This document shows, one piece after another, positions 23,966-32,244 of a stretch of DNA of 38,767 nucleotides (the stretch's first letter is position 1; the number at the start of each line of letters is the position of its first letter). Both the position numbers and the translations under genes were made by a program. The notes under the pieces were generated by a model. The model saw nothing but the letters and a program-made list of their open reading frames with translations. It was not told the DNA's origin and did not search any database. This DNA comes from a bacterium (GTDB lineage: Bacteria > Patescibacteriota > Dojkabacteria > SC72). The DNA lies in NCBI GenBank assembly GCA_021108295.1, contig JAIORF010000102.1, positions 71,260 through 110,026 of the forward strand, in the 5' to 3' direction.

Positions 23966-23974
23966 TGCTATACT
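23966..23974 (+). promoter_or_regulatory. extended -10 promoter of the S41 protease gene
   Basis: TGCTATACT is an extended -10 element with the hexamer TATACT at 23969-23974. The predicted start near 23981 gives a leader of about 24 bases before the ATG at 24005. There is no good -35, which extended -10 promoters can do without. Confidence 0.4.
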
Positions 23975-24004
23975 CTATTTACTTTACTTTTAACTGTCTA
24001 GAAT

Positions 24005-25216
24005 ATGAATAAGAAAGAGAACAATATGAATATAAGAAGCTTTGGTGTAGTAATACTTGCCGTATGTATGTTGGCAATTGGATACACTGCTGGGAAATTA
24101 ACCAAAGGGGATCCTATGCAGTCTCTCAAAACATTGGTCTCAGATCAGCCAGACCTATCTCTGTTTTGGAGTGTATGGGATACAATGCAATCAGAGTTTG
24201 TAAACCCAGAGGGTATCACTGTAGAAGATATGCAATATGGTGCTATCAAAGGACTTGTAGACGCATATGATGACCCAGCTACTATATTTCTCACACCAGA
24301 AGAGACGGAGCTGTTTAATAGTTCCAACGAAGGGAAATATTTCGAAGGAATAGGGGCTGAACTTGGGTATGAGGATAAGAATATAATCGTAGTATCCCCA
24401 ATTGATGGATCTCCCGCAAAAGCAGCAGGTATTAGACCAGGTGACTATATTCTTGCTGTCGATGGAGAAGAAATTTATAGGGGAGATAATATCTATGGGG
24501 TTGTAAACCTCATTAGAGGAGAAGCTGGTACAGTTGTTACTCTGACAGTCCTTCACAAAGGTGATATGCAAAGTGTAGATATTGAAATTACAAGAGGGGA
24601 GATTACTGTGCCTAGTATGAGTTTCGAGTACAAGGATGATATCGCATATATCGACATCGCAAGATTTACAGACAATTCCTACGTGTCTTGGTTAAAGGCT
24701 TGGGACAAGATAGTGGATGAAATAACGGAGAATGGTACTAAGAAGGTAATAATAGACCTAAGAGGTAACCCAGGTGGGTACTTTGATGCAGCGGTATATG
24801 TAGCTGACGATTTCCTTTCAGGTACGCAGACGATATCTTTTCAAGAGGATGGTAATGGTAAGAAGCATACCTTTAGTTCAACAAAAGGAGGGGATCTTAC
24901 AGAGGTTGAATTGGTAATCTTAGTAGATGCAGGTAGTGCTTCAGCATCAGAGATTCTCTCAGGTGCTTTGAGTCAGAATGATAGAGCCATAGTAGTTGGA
25001 GAGAGTACATATGGTAAGGGTACTGCACAAGCGATTGAGAATTTCACAGATGGTTCGTCTTTGCATATTACTGTTTTTAAATGGTTACTTCCAGATGAGT
25101 CATGGATAAATAGGGAGAACCCAATTGTTCCAGACTTTGAGGTGGAGTTTACTACAGAGGATTTTACTAATGGAGAGGATCCTCAATTGGAGAAAGCTTT
25201 GGAGTTATTAAAATAA
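24005..25216 (+). CDS. ctpA: S41 carboxy-terminal processing protease (CtpA/Prc-like)
   Basis: This 403-residue protein has an N-terminal signal anchor (about residues 10-30), a PDZ domain (about 115-195: GIGAELGYEDKNIIVVS, AAGIRPGDYILAVDGEEI) and the S41 protease core. The core has IIDLRGNPGGYF, the catalytic Ser 313 in DAGSASASEILSG, and Lys 338 in STYGKGTAQ exactly 25 residues later, the Ser/Lys dyad of the family. It cleaves exported or membrane proteins near their C-termini. A second in-frame ATG at 24026 would shorten it by seven residues; I keep the first. The HtrA-type protease follows 18 bases later, so two extracytoplasmic proteases are probably coexpressed. Confidence 0.93.
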   Translation: MNKKENNMNIRSFGVVILAVCMLAIGYTAGKLTKGDPMQSLKTLVSDQPDLSLFWSVWDTMQSEFVNPEGITVEDMQYGAIKGLVDAYDDPATIFLTPEETELFNSSNEGKYFEGIGAELGYEDKNIIVVSPIDGSPAKAAGIRPGDYILAVDGEEIYRGDNIYGVVNLIRGEAGTVVTLTVLHKGDMQSVDIEITRGEITVPSMSFEYKDDIAYIDIARFTDNSYVSWLKAWDKIVDEITENGTKKVIIDLRGNPGGYFDAAVYVADDFLSGTQTISFQEDGNGKKHTFSSTKGGDLTEVELVILVDAGSASASEILSGALSQNDRAIVVGESTYGKGTAQAIENFTDGSSLHITVFKWLLPDESWINRENPIVPDFEVEFTTEDFTNGEDPQLEKALELLK

Positions 25217-25234
25217 ATTTAGATTTAATATAGT

Positions 25235-26392
25235 ATGGAGAAGAAAAAGAAAAGTGTAGCTAAGCAAAAGAAGGGTGTCTTTAAATGTAAAGATCCTAAA
25301 AAAGCTGGGATAATTGCATTCTTAGTGATGTTTTTAGTTAGTGCAATACTATTTGGGGTAATACTGGCAATGTTGTTCTTCTCTAATCCCTGGAAGGACT
25401 TCTTAGGAGATAATGCAAATTCGGATAGTGATGATGTAAATATTACTGTTACCCAAGAGGAGAATGTCATAATTAATGTAGTGAAAGAGTCTCAAAACTC
25501 AGTAGTGAGTATTGCGGTTAGTAAGCTCTCTTTTTCGCATGAGCAAGGACTGACAGATGAGAGTAATAATATTGGTACAGGTTTTGTAGTAGATAGTAAT
25601 GGGATAATTGTCACCAATCAGCATGTAGTATCTAACCTTGACTCTGATTATAAGGTAATCACACCAAATGGTGATGAATATGATGTTGTAGAGATAGAAA
25701 GAGATGATAGTAATGATATTGCTGTACTCAAAATAGATGCAACGGACCTAGTACCACTTAAGTTTGGGGATTCTAGCACTATAGTTGTGGGTCAGACAGT
25801 AATAGCAATAGGTACACCACTTGGTGAATATATGGGTAGTGTGACCACAGGTATTGTGAGTGGTTTAGATAGGGATGTAACTGCTTCTAGTAGTTGGTTT
25901 GGTAGTATGAAGATATATGAAGATGTAATACAAACAGATGCAGCTGTGAATCCAGGGAACTCTGGTGGTCCATTACTAAATACTGCAGGTGAAGTAATTG
26001 GTATTAATTTTGCTACTACAGCTGGAGCTGATAATATAGCTTTTGCATTACCAATCAATATTGTAGAGAGTAGGGTAGATGAGTATCGGACATATGGTAA
26101 GTTTATAAAGCCATACTTAGGAATTTCTTATCAAATGATATCTACTTACCAAGCACTATACTACGAAGATGTGGTGGCAGGGGCTTTGGTTGTAAGGACA
26201 GATCCGTATGGTCCTGCGTACTCTGTTGGTATAGTGAGAGGGGATATCGTGATAGAGTTTGGTGGAGAGAAAGTCGAGGGATCACTGAGTACAATGATCT
26301 CAGAGCATAAAGTGGGTGAGGAGGTAGAAATAAAACTTTGGAATGATGAAGTAGAAAGAGAGGTTAGTGTAATACTGGAGGAGTTAGAGTAA
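25235..26392 (+). CDS. htrA: HtrA/DegP-type serine protease with PDZ domain
   Basis: This 385-residue protein has a Lys-rich cytoplasmic start, a membrane anchor (about 24-50), a trypsin-like domain and one C-terminal PDZ domain (about 285-385). The catalytic triad is intact: His 130 (VTNQHVVSN), Asp 161 (SNDIAVLKID) and Ser 243 (NPGNSGGPLL). HtrA proteins degrade misfolded extracytoplasmic proteins. With the S41 protease upstream it forms an envelope quality-control pair, suiting a cell that exports many proteins. Its stop codon abuts the stop codon of prmC on the other strand with no base between. Confidence 0.94.
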   Translation: MEKKKKSVAKQKKGVFKCKDPKKAGIIAFLVMFLVSAILFGVILAMLFFSNPWKDFLGDNANSDSDDVNITVTQEENVIINVVKESQNSVVSIAVSKLSFSHEQGLTDESNNIGTGFVVDSNGIIVTNQHVVSNLDSDYKVITPNGDEYDVVEIERDDSNDIAVLKIDATDLVPLKFGDSSTIVVGQTVIAIGTPLGEYMGSVTTGIVSGLDRDVTASSSWFGSMKIYEDVIQTDAAVNPGNSGGPLLNTAGEVIGINFATTAGADNIAFALPINIVESRVDEYRTYGKFIKPYLGISYQMISTYQALYYEDVVAGALVVRTDPYGPAYSVGIVRGDIVIEFGGEKVEGSLSTMISEHKVGEEVEIKLWNDEVEREVSVILEELE

Positions 26393-27205
26393 TTATCCTT
26401 TTACAATTATAAATCTCTTCTTATCGTTAATATCTTTAACAATTGCAGTTGTGTATTCTTTAAATATCTCTTGAGTATCTTTTATAATCCCTGTTTCTGT
26501 CTCTAGGATAAGGGTGAAGTTCTTACACTTTCGCTCTTTAATCTGCTTAAACAGTTCCCTGTAATACTTATTACCATCCTTACCACCATCTAGTGCGGAC
26601 TTAGGTTCAAAGTTTTTAACGCTGGGCTCTAACACCTTATATTGTTCAGTAGGTATATATGGGAGGTTGGCTAGTATGAGTACAGACTCTTTCTTTACAT
26701 TAATCCCTTTAATTAGATTGCCCTTGGTGAGGGTAACAACTTTTTTTAATTTATGATTTTTTATATTAGTAGTTGCAATATTAATTGCTTTCTGGCTACT
26801 CTCAGTTGCAAGAAACCGTGTATTAGAAATATCTCCAGAGAAGATAGAGGGGAGTTGTAAACTATTCACTAAACTGACTATTATACAGCTACTTCCCGTA
26901 CCAACATCTATAACGGTATCAAATTTGTTCTTTTTGTATTCCTTTATCGCAAGACTGACGAGCTTTTCTGTCTCAATACGAGGTATCAATACTCCTCGGT
27001 TAATTTTAAAGGTGAGAGTGTAGAAGTCTGTTTGACCGTGAACATATTCCCATGGTTTACCATTTTCTATTTCGTTTAGTATCTTATCAAGCTTCTTTCC
27101 TCCTTTAACGTGAGCAGCTATCTCTTTCGAGATCCTTTGGTAATCAGGGTAGTTAAGTTTCTTAAGGGTTCTTTGTATTCTAAAGAGTTGTTTGAGGTTA
27201 TACAT
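26393..27205 (-). CDS. prmC: release-factor glutamine methyltransferase PrmC/HemK
   Basis: I start the protein at MYNLKQLFRIQ (ATG at 27205), giving 270 residues; the longer frame would add 12 residues and overlap prfA by 44 bases. An in-frame GGAAGAA about 9 bases upstream can serve as ribosome-binding site. Conserved parts are KPWEYVHGQTDFYTLTF and the nearby RGVLIPRIETEKL, the SAM-binding IDVGTGSSCIIVSL, and ANLPYIPTEQY. The last holds the catalytic N-x-P-Y tetrapeptide as NLPY in place of the usual NPPY. It methylates the Gln of the GGQ motif in release factors. It overlaps the end of prfA by 8 bases, a classical functional pair. Confidence 0.92.
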   Translation of the reverse strand: MYNLKQLFRIQRTLKKLNYPDYQRISKEIAAHVKGGKKLDKILNEIENGKPWEYVHGQTDFYTLTFKINRGVLIPRIETEKLVSLAIKEYKKNKFDTVIDVGTGSSCIIVSLVNSLQLPSIFSGDISNTRFLATESSQKAINIATTNIKNHKLKKVVTLTKGNLIKGINVKKESVLILANLPYIPTEQYKVLEPSVKNFEPKSALDGGKDGNKYYRELFKQIKERKCKNFTLILETETGIIKDTQEIFKEYTTAIVKDINDKKRFIIVKG

Positions 27206-28286
27206 TTTGTGTTTCTTCCAGTATTTTAAGTTGAATACCATCTCTTACTTCGTCCAAGACTTCTTGTATGTCTCCACTCAAAATATTTTCAAGGTTGTGC
27301 CAAGATTTTTTTATCCTATGGTCTGTAACTCGGTTTTGTGGGAAATTGTAAGTTCTAATCTTTTCTGCTCTCATAGCGGTTCCAATCTGAGAGACTCTCA
27401 TATCAGATCTTTGAGCTGCTTGATCAGATTTGTTCTTTTCGTAGAGTCTAGTTCTGAGTAGGTTCATGGCTTTTTCTTTGTTTTGCGCTTGATATTTTGT
27501 TTCTTGGCAACTTACTACAATACCGGTTGGAATATGGGTGATACGTACTGCAGAGTCTGTCTTGTTAACACACTGTCCACCAGCACCAGAGGCTCTCATA
27601 ACTTCTAGGTTGATGTCTTCTTGCCTTATCTCTATATCTATATTCTTGGCTTCGGGTAGTATGGCAACAGATGCTGTAGAGGTGTGTATTCTGCCGGCGG
27701 ATTCAGTTACTGGTACTCTTTGTACTCTGTGTACACCACTTTCGTACTTTAGGGCTTTGTAAGCTCCTTTCCCATTGATTTGTGCAATTACTTCTTTGTA
27801 TCCACCACCTTCCGTTAGATTTTCGTTTACAATGGAGATAGTCCAGTTTTTACTAGTGGCATATGCTTTATACATTCTAAAGAGTTTTGCACCAAAGAGT
27901 GCAGCTTCATCTCCTCCTGCTCCTGCCCTTATTTCAACTATTACAGATTTATCATCGTCTTCGTCTGCAAATTCCCTATCTGTTTGTATTTTCACTATCT
28001 CTTCGGTTAATTTCTTAACTATTTCCTCATTCTTCGCAATTTCAATTTTAGCGAGCTCTACCATGTCGGTGTCTTGCATTAATTCGTTGGCTTGTTTCCA
28101 ATCAGAGAGGGCTTTTTGTACTTGTGTAATCTTTGTTGCTAGAGTGGAGTAGTAGGAGAGTTCTGTGCTTAATTTAGACATGTTTTCTCCTGTAGTATGG
28201 GCATTAGCCATGCTTTTTTCAAGAGACTTCTGTTTATCTAGGGCTGTATTTGTCTTGTATTTTTCTTCGTATGTTTGAAGATCCAT
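27198..28286 (-). CDS. prfA: peptide chain release factor 1
   Basis: This 362-residue protein is RF1. It has the GGQ motif (ASGAGGQCVNKTDSAVRITH, near residue 235) that triggers peptide release and the codon-reading tripeptide PVT in RVPVTESAGRIHTS. That is the P-x-T form of RF1 that reads UAA and UAG, not the SPF form of RF2. The N-terminal helical domain (about residues 1-110) is complete. This fits the window's stop usage, in which 34 of 35 complete genes end in UAA or UAG. It lies between rpmE and prmC, a common bacterial order. Confidence 0.96.
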   Translation of the reverse strand: MDLQTYEEKYKTNTALDKQKSLEKSMANAHTTGENMSKLSTELSYYSTLATKITQVQKALSDWKQANELMQDTDMVELAKIEIAKNEEIVKKLTEEIVKIQTDREFADEDDDKSVIVEIRAGAGGDEAALFGAKLFRMYKAYATSKNWTISIVNENLTEGGGYKEVIAQINGKGAYKALKYESGVHRVQRVPVTESAGRIHTSTASVAILPEAKNIDIEIRQEDINLEVMRASGAGGQCVNKTDSAVRITHIPTGIVVSCQETKYQAQNKEKAMNLLRTRLYEKNKSDQAAQRSDMRVSQIGTAMRAEKIRTYNFPQNRVTDHRIKKSWHNLENILSGDIQEVLDEVRDGIQLKILEETQNV

Positions 28287-28324
28287 GTTTGGATGATATC
28301 ATTTTAGAAATGTTTTGTGAATCG

Positions 28325-28657
28325 TTACTTAGAGATGTCTGCGTTTGCTAGCATATCTTTGAGTGTTAGTGTTGAGGATGGTTGTGTAATGCCTTCTTTC
28401 TTAGATTTTCTGGCTTCCATCTTAGCTTTCTTGGATCTAAAGGACATTGTTTTAGCTTTTTTCATCTTTTCTTCATATTTCTGAACAAGGTTGTCTGCGT
28501 CTACGATTTTTTGTTCACCTGTGTAGAAGGGGTGGCATTTAGAGCATAGCTCAACATTTATTTCTTCTGAGTCAAGGGTAGATCCTACTTGGAATGTGTT
28601 TCCGCATGAGCATGTTACTTTTATTGTGTTGTATTTTGGATGGATGTCTTTTTTCAT
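28325..28657 (-). CDS. rpmE: 50S ribosomal protein bL31 with C-terminal extension
   Basis: This 110-residue protein starts with a bL31 core ([20 protein letters not shown], then [18 protein letters not shown]). It is the zinc-binding C+ form, with Cys 16, 18, 38 and 41. The last 45 residues extend beyond the usual length of about 70 and are Lys/Arg-rich ([15 protein letters not shown]), probably contacting rRNA or another subunit protein. It heads the rpmE-prfA-prmC group and has the best promoter in the window 11 bases upstream, apparently giving an almost leaderless mRNA. Confidence 0.95.
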   Translation of the reverse strand: MKKDIHPKYNTIKVTCSCGNTFQVGSTLDSEEINVELCSKCHPFYTGEQKIVDADNLVQKYEEKMKKAKTMSFRSKKAKMEARKSKKEGITQPSSTLTLKDMLANADISK

Positions 28658-28667
28658 AACGGTTAGG

Positions 28668-28696
28668 ATTATATCAGAAGGTAGGGGAGGTGTCTA
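28668..28696 (-). promoter_or_regulatory. promoter of rpmE-prfA-prmC
   Basis: On the minus strand TAGACA (28691-28696) and TATAAT (28668-28673) are 17 bp apart, with TGA directly before the -10 giving TGATATAAT, an extended -10. Only 10 bases separate the -10 box from the ATG at 28657, so the mRNA leader is at most about 3-4 bases and has no room for a Shine-Dalgarno. Confidence 0.62.
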
Positions 28697-28700
28697 GAAT

Positions 28701-28748
28701 ATGGGGGATAGTGCTAAAGGAGTTGCAGTAGAGGTGGGGAAAGTGTAG
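28701..28748 (+). other. possible 15-codon leader ORF
   Basis: An ATG at 28701 opens a frame encoding MGDSAKGVAVEVGKV and ends at TAG. It is preceded by GGGGAGG, a strong ribosome-binding-like sequence in a genome where these are rare. It lies between the divergent rpmE promoter and the gene at 28780. It could be a leader peptide or mere chance. Confidence 0.2.
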
Positions 28749-28779
28749 ACTCATAGTAATAACTTTAGTGGTTGGTGGT

Positions 28780-29247
28780 ATGGAAGAATATGGGGATTGT
28801 CTTGAAAGGGAATTAAGATATGGTGGTACAGATCTTGAATCTCCGCGGCTTCTGTTGGAAGAAAGGTTTCTTTCTCAAATACAAAATGTTGTTGAGTGGG
28901 AGAAGCATCAACCTAGACCTGTGCTTCTAGCAAAGATTTGTATGCGTGATGCAGTGAAGAAGATGACGATACATGCAGAGGAACTGTCAGATTACTATGT
29001 TAGAAATAGGGATATGCAAAACTTAAGTGAAATGATAGGAGTAATAGAGGAGGGACTTTTAAAGTGTACGGGAGTCAACCTTTGGACACTGGTTGAAGGG
29101 ACTATACATTATCAATGTGATAAATACTATGAATTAGAAGGGGAAGAGAGTGCGAAGAGATATTTAGTGTTTTTGATGGAAACTAATCCACGATGGGAGG
29201 AAATCCTTGTAAAGAGGTGGGCTTTCTATAGGAATTTGCTCTCTTAG
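28780..29247 (+). CDS. small soluble helical protein of unknown function
   Basis: I take the ATG at 28780 (155 residues, MEEYGDCLEREL); a GTG four codons earlier is possible, and neither has a clear ribosome-binding site. The protein is acidic, helical and lacks signal or membrane segments. It has alternating amphipathic stretches (LLLEERFLSQIQNVVEWEKH, then AKICMRDAVKKMTIHAEEL) and a few Trp/Tyr near the end. I recognise no family. It is divergent from rpmE and is followed 48 bases later by the MBL-fold gene. A weak promoter TTGCAG-17-TAGACT (28723-28751) may drive it. Confidence 0.6.
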   Translation: MEEYGDCLERELRYGGTDLESPRLLLEERFLSQIQNVVEWEKHQPRPVLLAKICMRDAVKKMTIHAEELSDYYVRNRDMQNLSEMIGVIEEGLLKCTGVNLWTLVEGTIHYQCDKYYELEGEESAKRYLVFLMETNPRWEEILVKRWAFYRNLLS

Positions 29248-29295
29248 GTAAAAAACTATAAAATTGAAGACTAATAATCTTACTATCCAAGACAT

Positions 29296-29943
29296 ATGAA
29301 AATCAAAAAACACAGTTGGACAACCTTTCTAATCACAGGAGACAACACCTCCCTACTCACTGATCCACAAGAAGTGAATAAATCGGGATTAAGCCTCTCT
29401 AAAGTGAAAACAGACGTTGTACTCTTCTCTGAAACTAGGCTAATATTCAAAGACAATATTCTTAAAAGTGAAGGGATAGAGAAAAAGGTGGTGGCTGATA
29501 AAAGGGAAAAGATTATGGAAATATGCAGTCCAGGAGAATTTGAAATAGGGGGATTAATGATAAGGAGAGAGATAGGGAGTAATATATATATCATTGATGA
29601 ACAAAACCTTCGTATAGTCTACCTAGGAGTCCTAGATCAGGAATTTAATGTAGACTCTACAAAAGATTTGGGAGATGTAGACGTACTAATTGTACCAATA
29701 GGAGATGGGAACCAATTTATATGCTACGATAAGCTAGAAAAAGTATTCTCTAATATAGATCCTCAAATACTACTACCATGTGGATATAAGGAAAAAGGTG
29801 TTAAATTAGACAAAGAAATAAAGACTAAAGAAGACTTTATCAAACACTTCGGTTTTACCAATATATCCGATGAAAACTATTTAAATATCAAATCAAAGAA
29901 AAGCGAAAGAGAAGGAGTCCCTATGGAAGTAATCTTTCTTTAA
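29296..29943 (+). CDS. MBL-fold (COG2220-like) protein lacking the metal site
   Basis: This 215-residue protein follows the strand order of UPF0173/COG2220 metallo-hydrolases: KKHSWTTFLITGDNTSLLTDP at the start, SPGEFEIGGLMI, IYIIDEQNLRIVYLGVLDQ, VDVLIVPIGDGNQ and PQILLPCGYKEK. In the place where the active family has T-H-x-H-x-D-H it reads DVVLFSETRL (about 40-49), and the later metal-binding His residues are also absent. So it is probably a non-catalytic relative. It lies 14 bases before dnaB and is probably in the same operon. Coding is A/C-rich at third positions. Confidence 0.75.
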   Translation: MKIKKHSWTTFLITGDNTSLLTDPQEVNKSGLSLSKVKTDVVLFSETRLIFKDNILKSEGIEKKVVADKREKIMEICSPGEFEIGGLMIRREIGSNIYIIDEQNLRIVYLGVLDQEFNVDSTKDLGDVDVLIVPIGDGNQFICYDKLEKVFSNIDPQILLPCGYKEKGVKLDKEIKTKEDFIKHFGFTNISDENYLNIKSKKSEREGVPMEVIFL

Positions 29944-29957
29944 ATCTTAAATGTAAT

Positions 29958-31277
29958 ATGGAGAAAATACCACCACAAAATGTAGATGCCGAAAGATCAG
30001 TACTAGGATCCATGCTTTTGGATAAGGATGCAGTAATAAATATTTCTGGTTGGTTAAGCCCGCTACACTTCTACGACGACAGACATAGACTGATATATGA
30101 AAATATCCTCTATTTGTTTGAGAATGGTTTACCCATTGATGTAGTTACAATATCGGATCAATTAAAGAAGAAGAAAGTTCTTAAAAAGATAGGAGGTAGA
30201 GCATACCTAGCGGAACTCTCAAGCAGTGTACCAACCGCAGCACACGCTGAAGAGTATGCCAATATTGTAAAAGAAGGAGCTACTAGAAGAGGACTCATAT
30301 CCTCTGCTACAAAGATGATACAGATGGCTTATGACGAGAAGCAAGTAATGCATGAAGTAGTAGATCGATCAGAAAAATTACTCTATGATATTGCTCAAGA
30401 AGGAGTGAAGGCAAATTTTGTACATATTAAAGAATTGCTTAAAGATGCCTACGAAAGAGCTGCAAGTGCTCAGGATTCTGATGAACTAAGAGGAGTATCA
30501 ACTGGATTTAAAGAATTAGATTCATTACTTGGAGGATTTCAGAAGTCAGATTTGATTATTGTAGCTGCTAGACCATCAGTTGGTAAAACTGCTATGGCTC
30601 TTGATATGATAAGACATGCGGCAATACATGAGAAGAAGAATGTAGCATTCTTTTCTCTTGAAATGTCCCAAGTACAGATTATGGATAGGCTGTTAGGTAT
30701 GCAATCTGGAGTACCATTTTGGAAGATTAGAACCAATCAAGTGGGTGATGATGAGGTACTTAAACTCTCTAATACAATGGGGATTATGGCTGACGCAAAC
30801 ATCTTTATAGATGATCAAGCAGGGCAACATATTAATCAAGTACGAACAAAAGCAAGAAGGCTTGCAATGGAAAGGGGAGTAGATATTATCTTCTTAGACT
30901 ACCTTCAACTTATGCGTGGTAATAGTAAAGAGAGTAGAACACTAGAAGTTGCTGAGATATCTCAAGGTCTTAAAAATCTATCCAAGGAGTTGGAGATACC
31001 AATAGTGGCACTGTCTCAGCTATCTCGTGCTATTGAGCAAAGACAGAGTAGGAGACCACAGCTCTCTGATCTTCGAGAATCAGGCTCTATTGAACAAGAT
31101 GCAGATGTAGTGATGTTTATCGATCGAGAAGAAACTTGGAACCCAGACACAGAAAAGAAGGGCCTTGGTGAATTGGTAGTATCCAAGCATAGGAATGGTC
31201 CTACTGGAGTAATAGAACTTGCCTTTGTAAAAGAAATTGCAAGTTTTAGGAATTTGTATAGAGAGAAGAGAAAGTAA
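29958..31277 (+). CDS. dnaB: replicative DNA helicase DnaB
   Basis: This 439-residue protein is a full DnaB. The N-terminal domain (PPQNVDAERSVLGSMLLD, DRHRLIYENILYLFENGLP) recruits primase. The RecA-like domain follows, with STGFKELDSLLGGFQKSD, Walker A AARPSVGKTAMAL (around residue 200) and Walker B DIIFLDYLQLM. Then come ALSQLSRAIEQR, LSDLRESGSIEQDADVVMFI, and the arginine-finger region KHRNGPTG. No intein or insertion is seen. It unwinds the replication fork as a hexamer. tRNA-Leu starts 44 bases downstream under its own -10 box. Confidence 0.97.
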   Translation: MEKIPPQNVDAERSVLGSMLLDKDAVINISGWLSPLHFYDDRHRLIYENILYLFENGLPIDVVTISDQLKKKKVLKKIGGRAYLAELSSSVPTAAHAEEYANIVKEGATRRGLISSATKMIQMAYDEKQVMHEVVDRSEKLLYDIAQEGVKANFVHIKELLKDAYERAASAQDSDELRGVSTGFKELDSLLGGFQKSDLIIVAARPSVGKTAMALDMIRHAAIHEKKNVAFFSLEMSQVQIMDRLLGMQSGVPFWKIRTNQVGDDEVLKLSNTMGIMADANIFIDDQAGQHINQVRTKARRLAMERGVDIIFLDYLQLMRGNSKESRTLEVAEISQGLKNLSKELEIPIVALSQLSRAIEQRQSRRPQLSDLRESGSIEQDADVVMFIDREETWNPDTEKKGLGELVVSKHRNGPTGVIELAFVKEIASFRNLYREKRK

Positions 31278-31307
31278 AACAGTATTCTCTTTGTATCAAC
31301 TTTTTTG

Positions 31308-31313
31308 TATAAT
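31308..31313 (+). promoter_or_regulatory. -10 box of the tRNA-Leu transcript
   Basis: A perfect TATAAT lies eight bases before the mature tRNA 5' end, so the primary transcript would start almost at the tRNA. The best -35 at normal spacing is poor (TTCTCT, 31285-31290). Confidence 0.5.
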
Positions 31314-31321
31314 GACTTGCA

Positions 31322-31405
31322 GGTCGAGTGGTGGAACTGGCAGACACGCGGGACTCAAAATCCCGTGCTAGCAATAGCATGAGGGTTCAACTCCCTCCTC
31401 GACCA
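31322..31405 (+). tRNA. tRNA-Leu (CAA anticodon), no encoded CCA
   Basis: The acceptor stem GGTCGAG (31322-31328) pairs with CTCGACC (31398-31404), followed by an A discriminator and then TATAT, so the CCA must be added after transcription. The anticodon stem CGGGA/TCCCG encloses CTCAAAA with anticodon CAA at 31356-31358. A class II long variable arm (TGCTA-GCAA-TAGCA) and the T arm GAGGGTTCAACTCCCTC complete it. It reads UUG. Confidence 0.96.
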
Positions 31406-31435
31406 TATATTTATAATAATTTAGTACAAAGAAAT

Positions 31436-32227
31436 ATGAATTTTGAAGAGTTTGTCTTAGGAGCTGTAGAAGGTATTGCAAATGCTGACTACAATCTGCT
31501 TGGTACTGGCTTAGGTATAGTGTCTTTAATCTTTTGGATAGTAGTGATTAGCTGGATATGGGTAGACTCAGGAGAACGAACTACTAGCAAATGGATGAGA
31601 GCCTTCTATGCTTTTATGGGTATAATCCCTATACTAGGGTGGATTATTTATCTAATAGTAAGGCCAGCCGAAACTATAGATGAGATATATTGGGGAGATC
31701 TTGAGAGAAGATATCTTAAATATGAGACATCTGAATTAAGTGATTGTCCAAAGTGTGCAACACAGCTCTATCCAGGCTTCATATATTGTCCTAATTGTAA
31801 GTATGAACTTAAGGTTAAATGTCCTCAATGTGAGGTGTATGTTAATGAAAATCATAAATATTGTACAATTTGTGGCTATCAGATGAAGGAGAAAGTAGTA
31901 AAAGAAGAGATTCCGGATGTAGAGACTATGCAAAGGCAGATAGATGCTACCAAACAAGAGGCTCATCAGCGCGTGAAAGCTAAGAGAAGCCGATACAAGA
32001 TAGAAATGAACTTTGTAAGTAGAATAGGGGGATCTGTGATAAAGGGGTATAAGTTACTCGGTAAGAAAACTAAAAGGCTCTTTGTGAAGAAAAAAGAAAT
32101 TAAGAAACCTGAAGTTAAGCAAGAAGAGAAAAAGGTAGAGCAGAAGCAGGTAAGTCCAGCAGATCAGAGTAAAGCTAAGAAGAAAAAGAGGAGAAAGAAA
32201 AAGTTAAAGAAAAAGAAGAAGAAATAA
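31436..32227 (+). CDS. double-zinc-ribbon membrane protein with Lys-rich tail
   Basis: Translation should start at the ATG at 31436 (263 residues); a longer frame exists only because it reads into tRNA-Leu. Two membrane helices (about 22-43 and 52-74) are followed by a cytoplasmic region with four CxxC knuckles (CPKC, CPNC, CPQC, CTIC; about residues 104-145), a double zinc ribbon. A charged helix and an extremely basic end, nearly all Lys/Arg over the last 20 residues, follow; it may bind RNA or DNA at the membrane. It begins 30 bases after tRNA-Leu with no promoter visible between, so it is probably on the tRNA transcript. No known family beyond the ribbon. Confidence 0.78.
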   Translation: MNFEEFVLGAVEGIANADYNLLGTGLGIVSLIFWIVVISWIWVDSGERTTSKWMRAFYAFMGIIPILGWIIYLIVRPAETIDEIYWGDLERRYLKYETSELSDCPKCATQLYPGFIYCPNCKYELKVKCPQCEVYVNENHKYCTICGYQMKEKVVKEEIPDVETMQRQIDATKQEAHQRVKAKRSRYKIEMNFVSRIGGSVIKGYKLLGKKTKRLFVKKKEIKKPEVKQEEKKVEQKQVSPADQSKAKKKKRRKKKLKKKKKK

Positions 32228-32244
32228 GTATATAATAAAAAAGA

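Noticed and set aside
27206-27241. Longer start for prmC
   Set aside because: It would overlap prfA by 44 bases; the ATG at 27205 has a GGAAGAA site and an 8-base overlap typical of coupled genes.
31328-31435. N-terminal extension of the zinc-ribbon gene
   Set aside because: This open stretch reads through tRNA-Leu; the protein's conserved part begins at the ATG at 31436.
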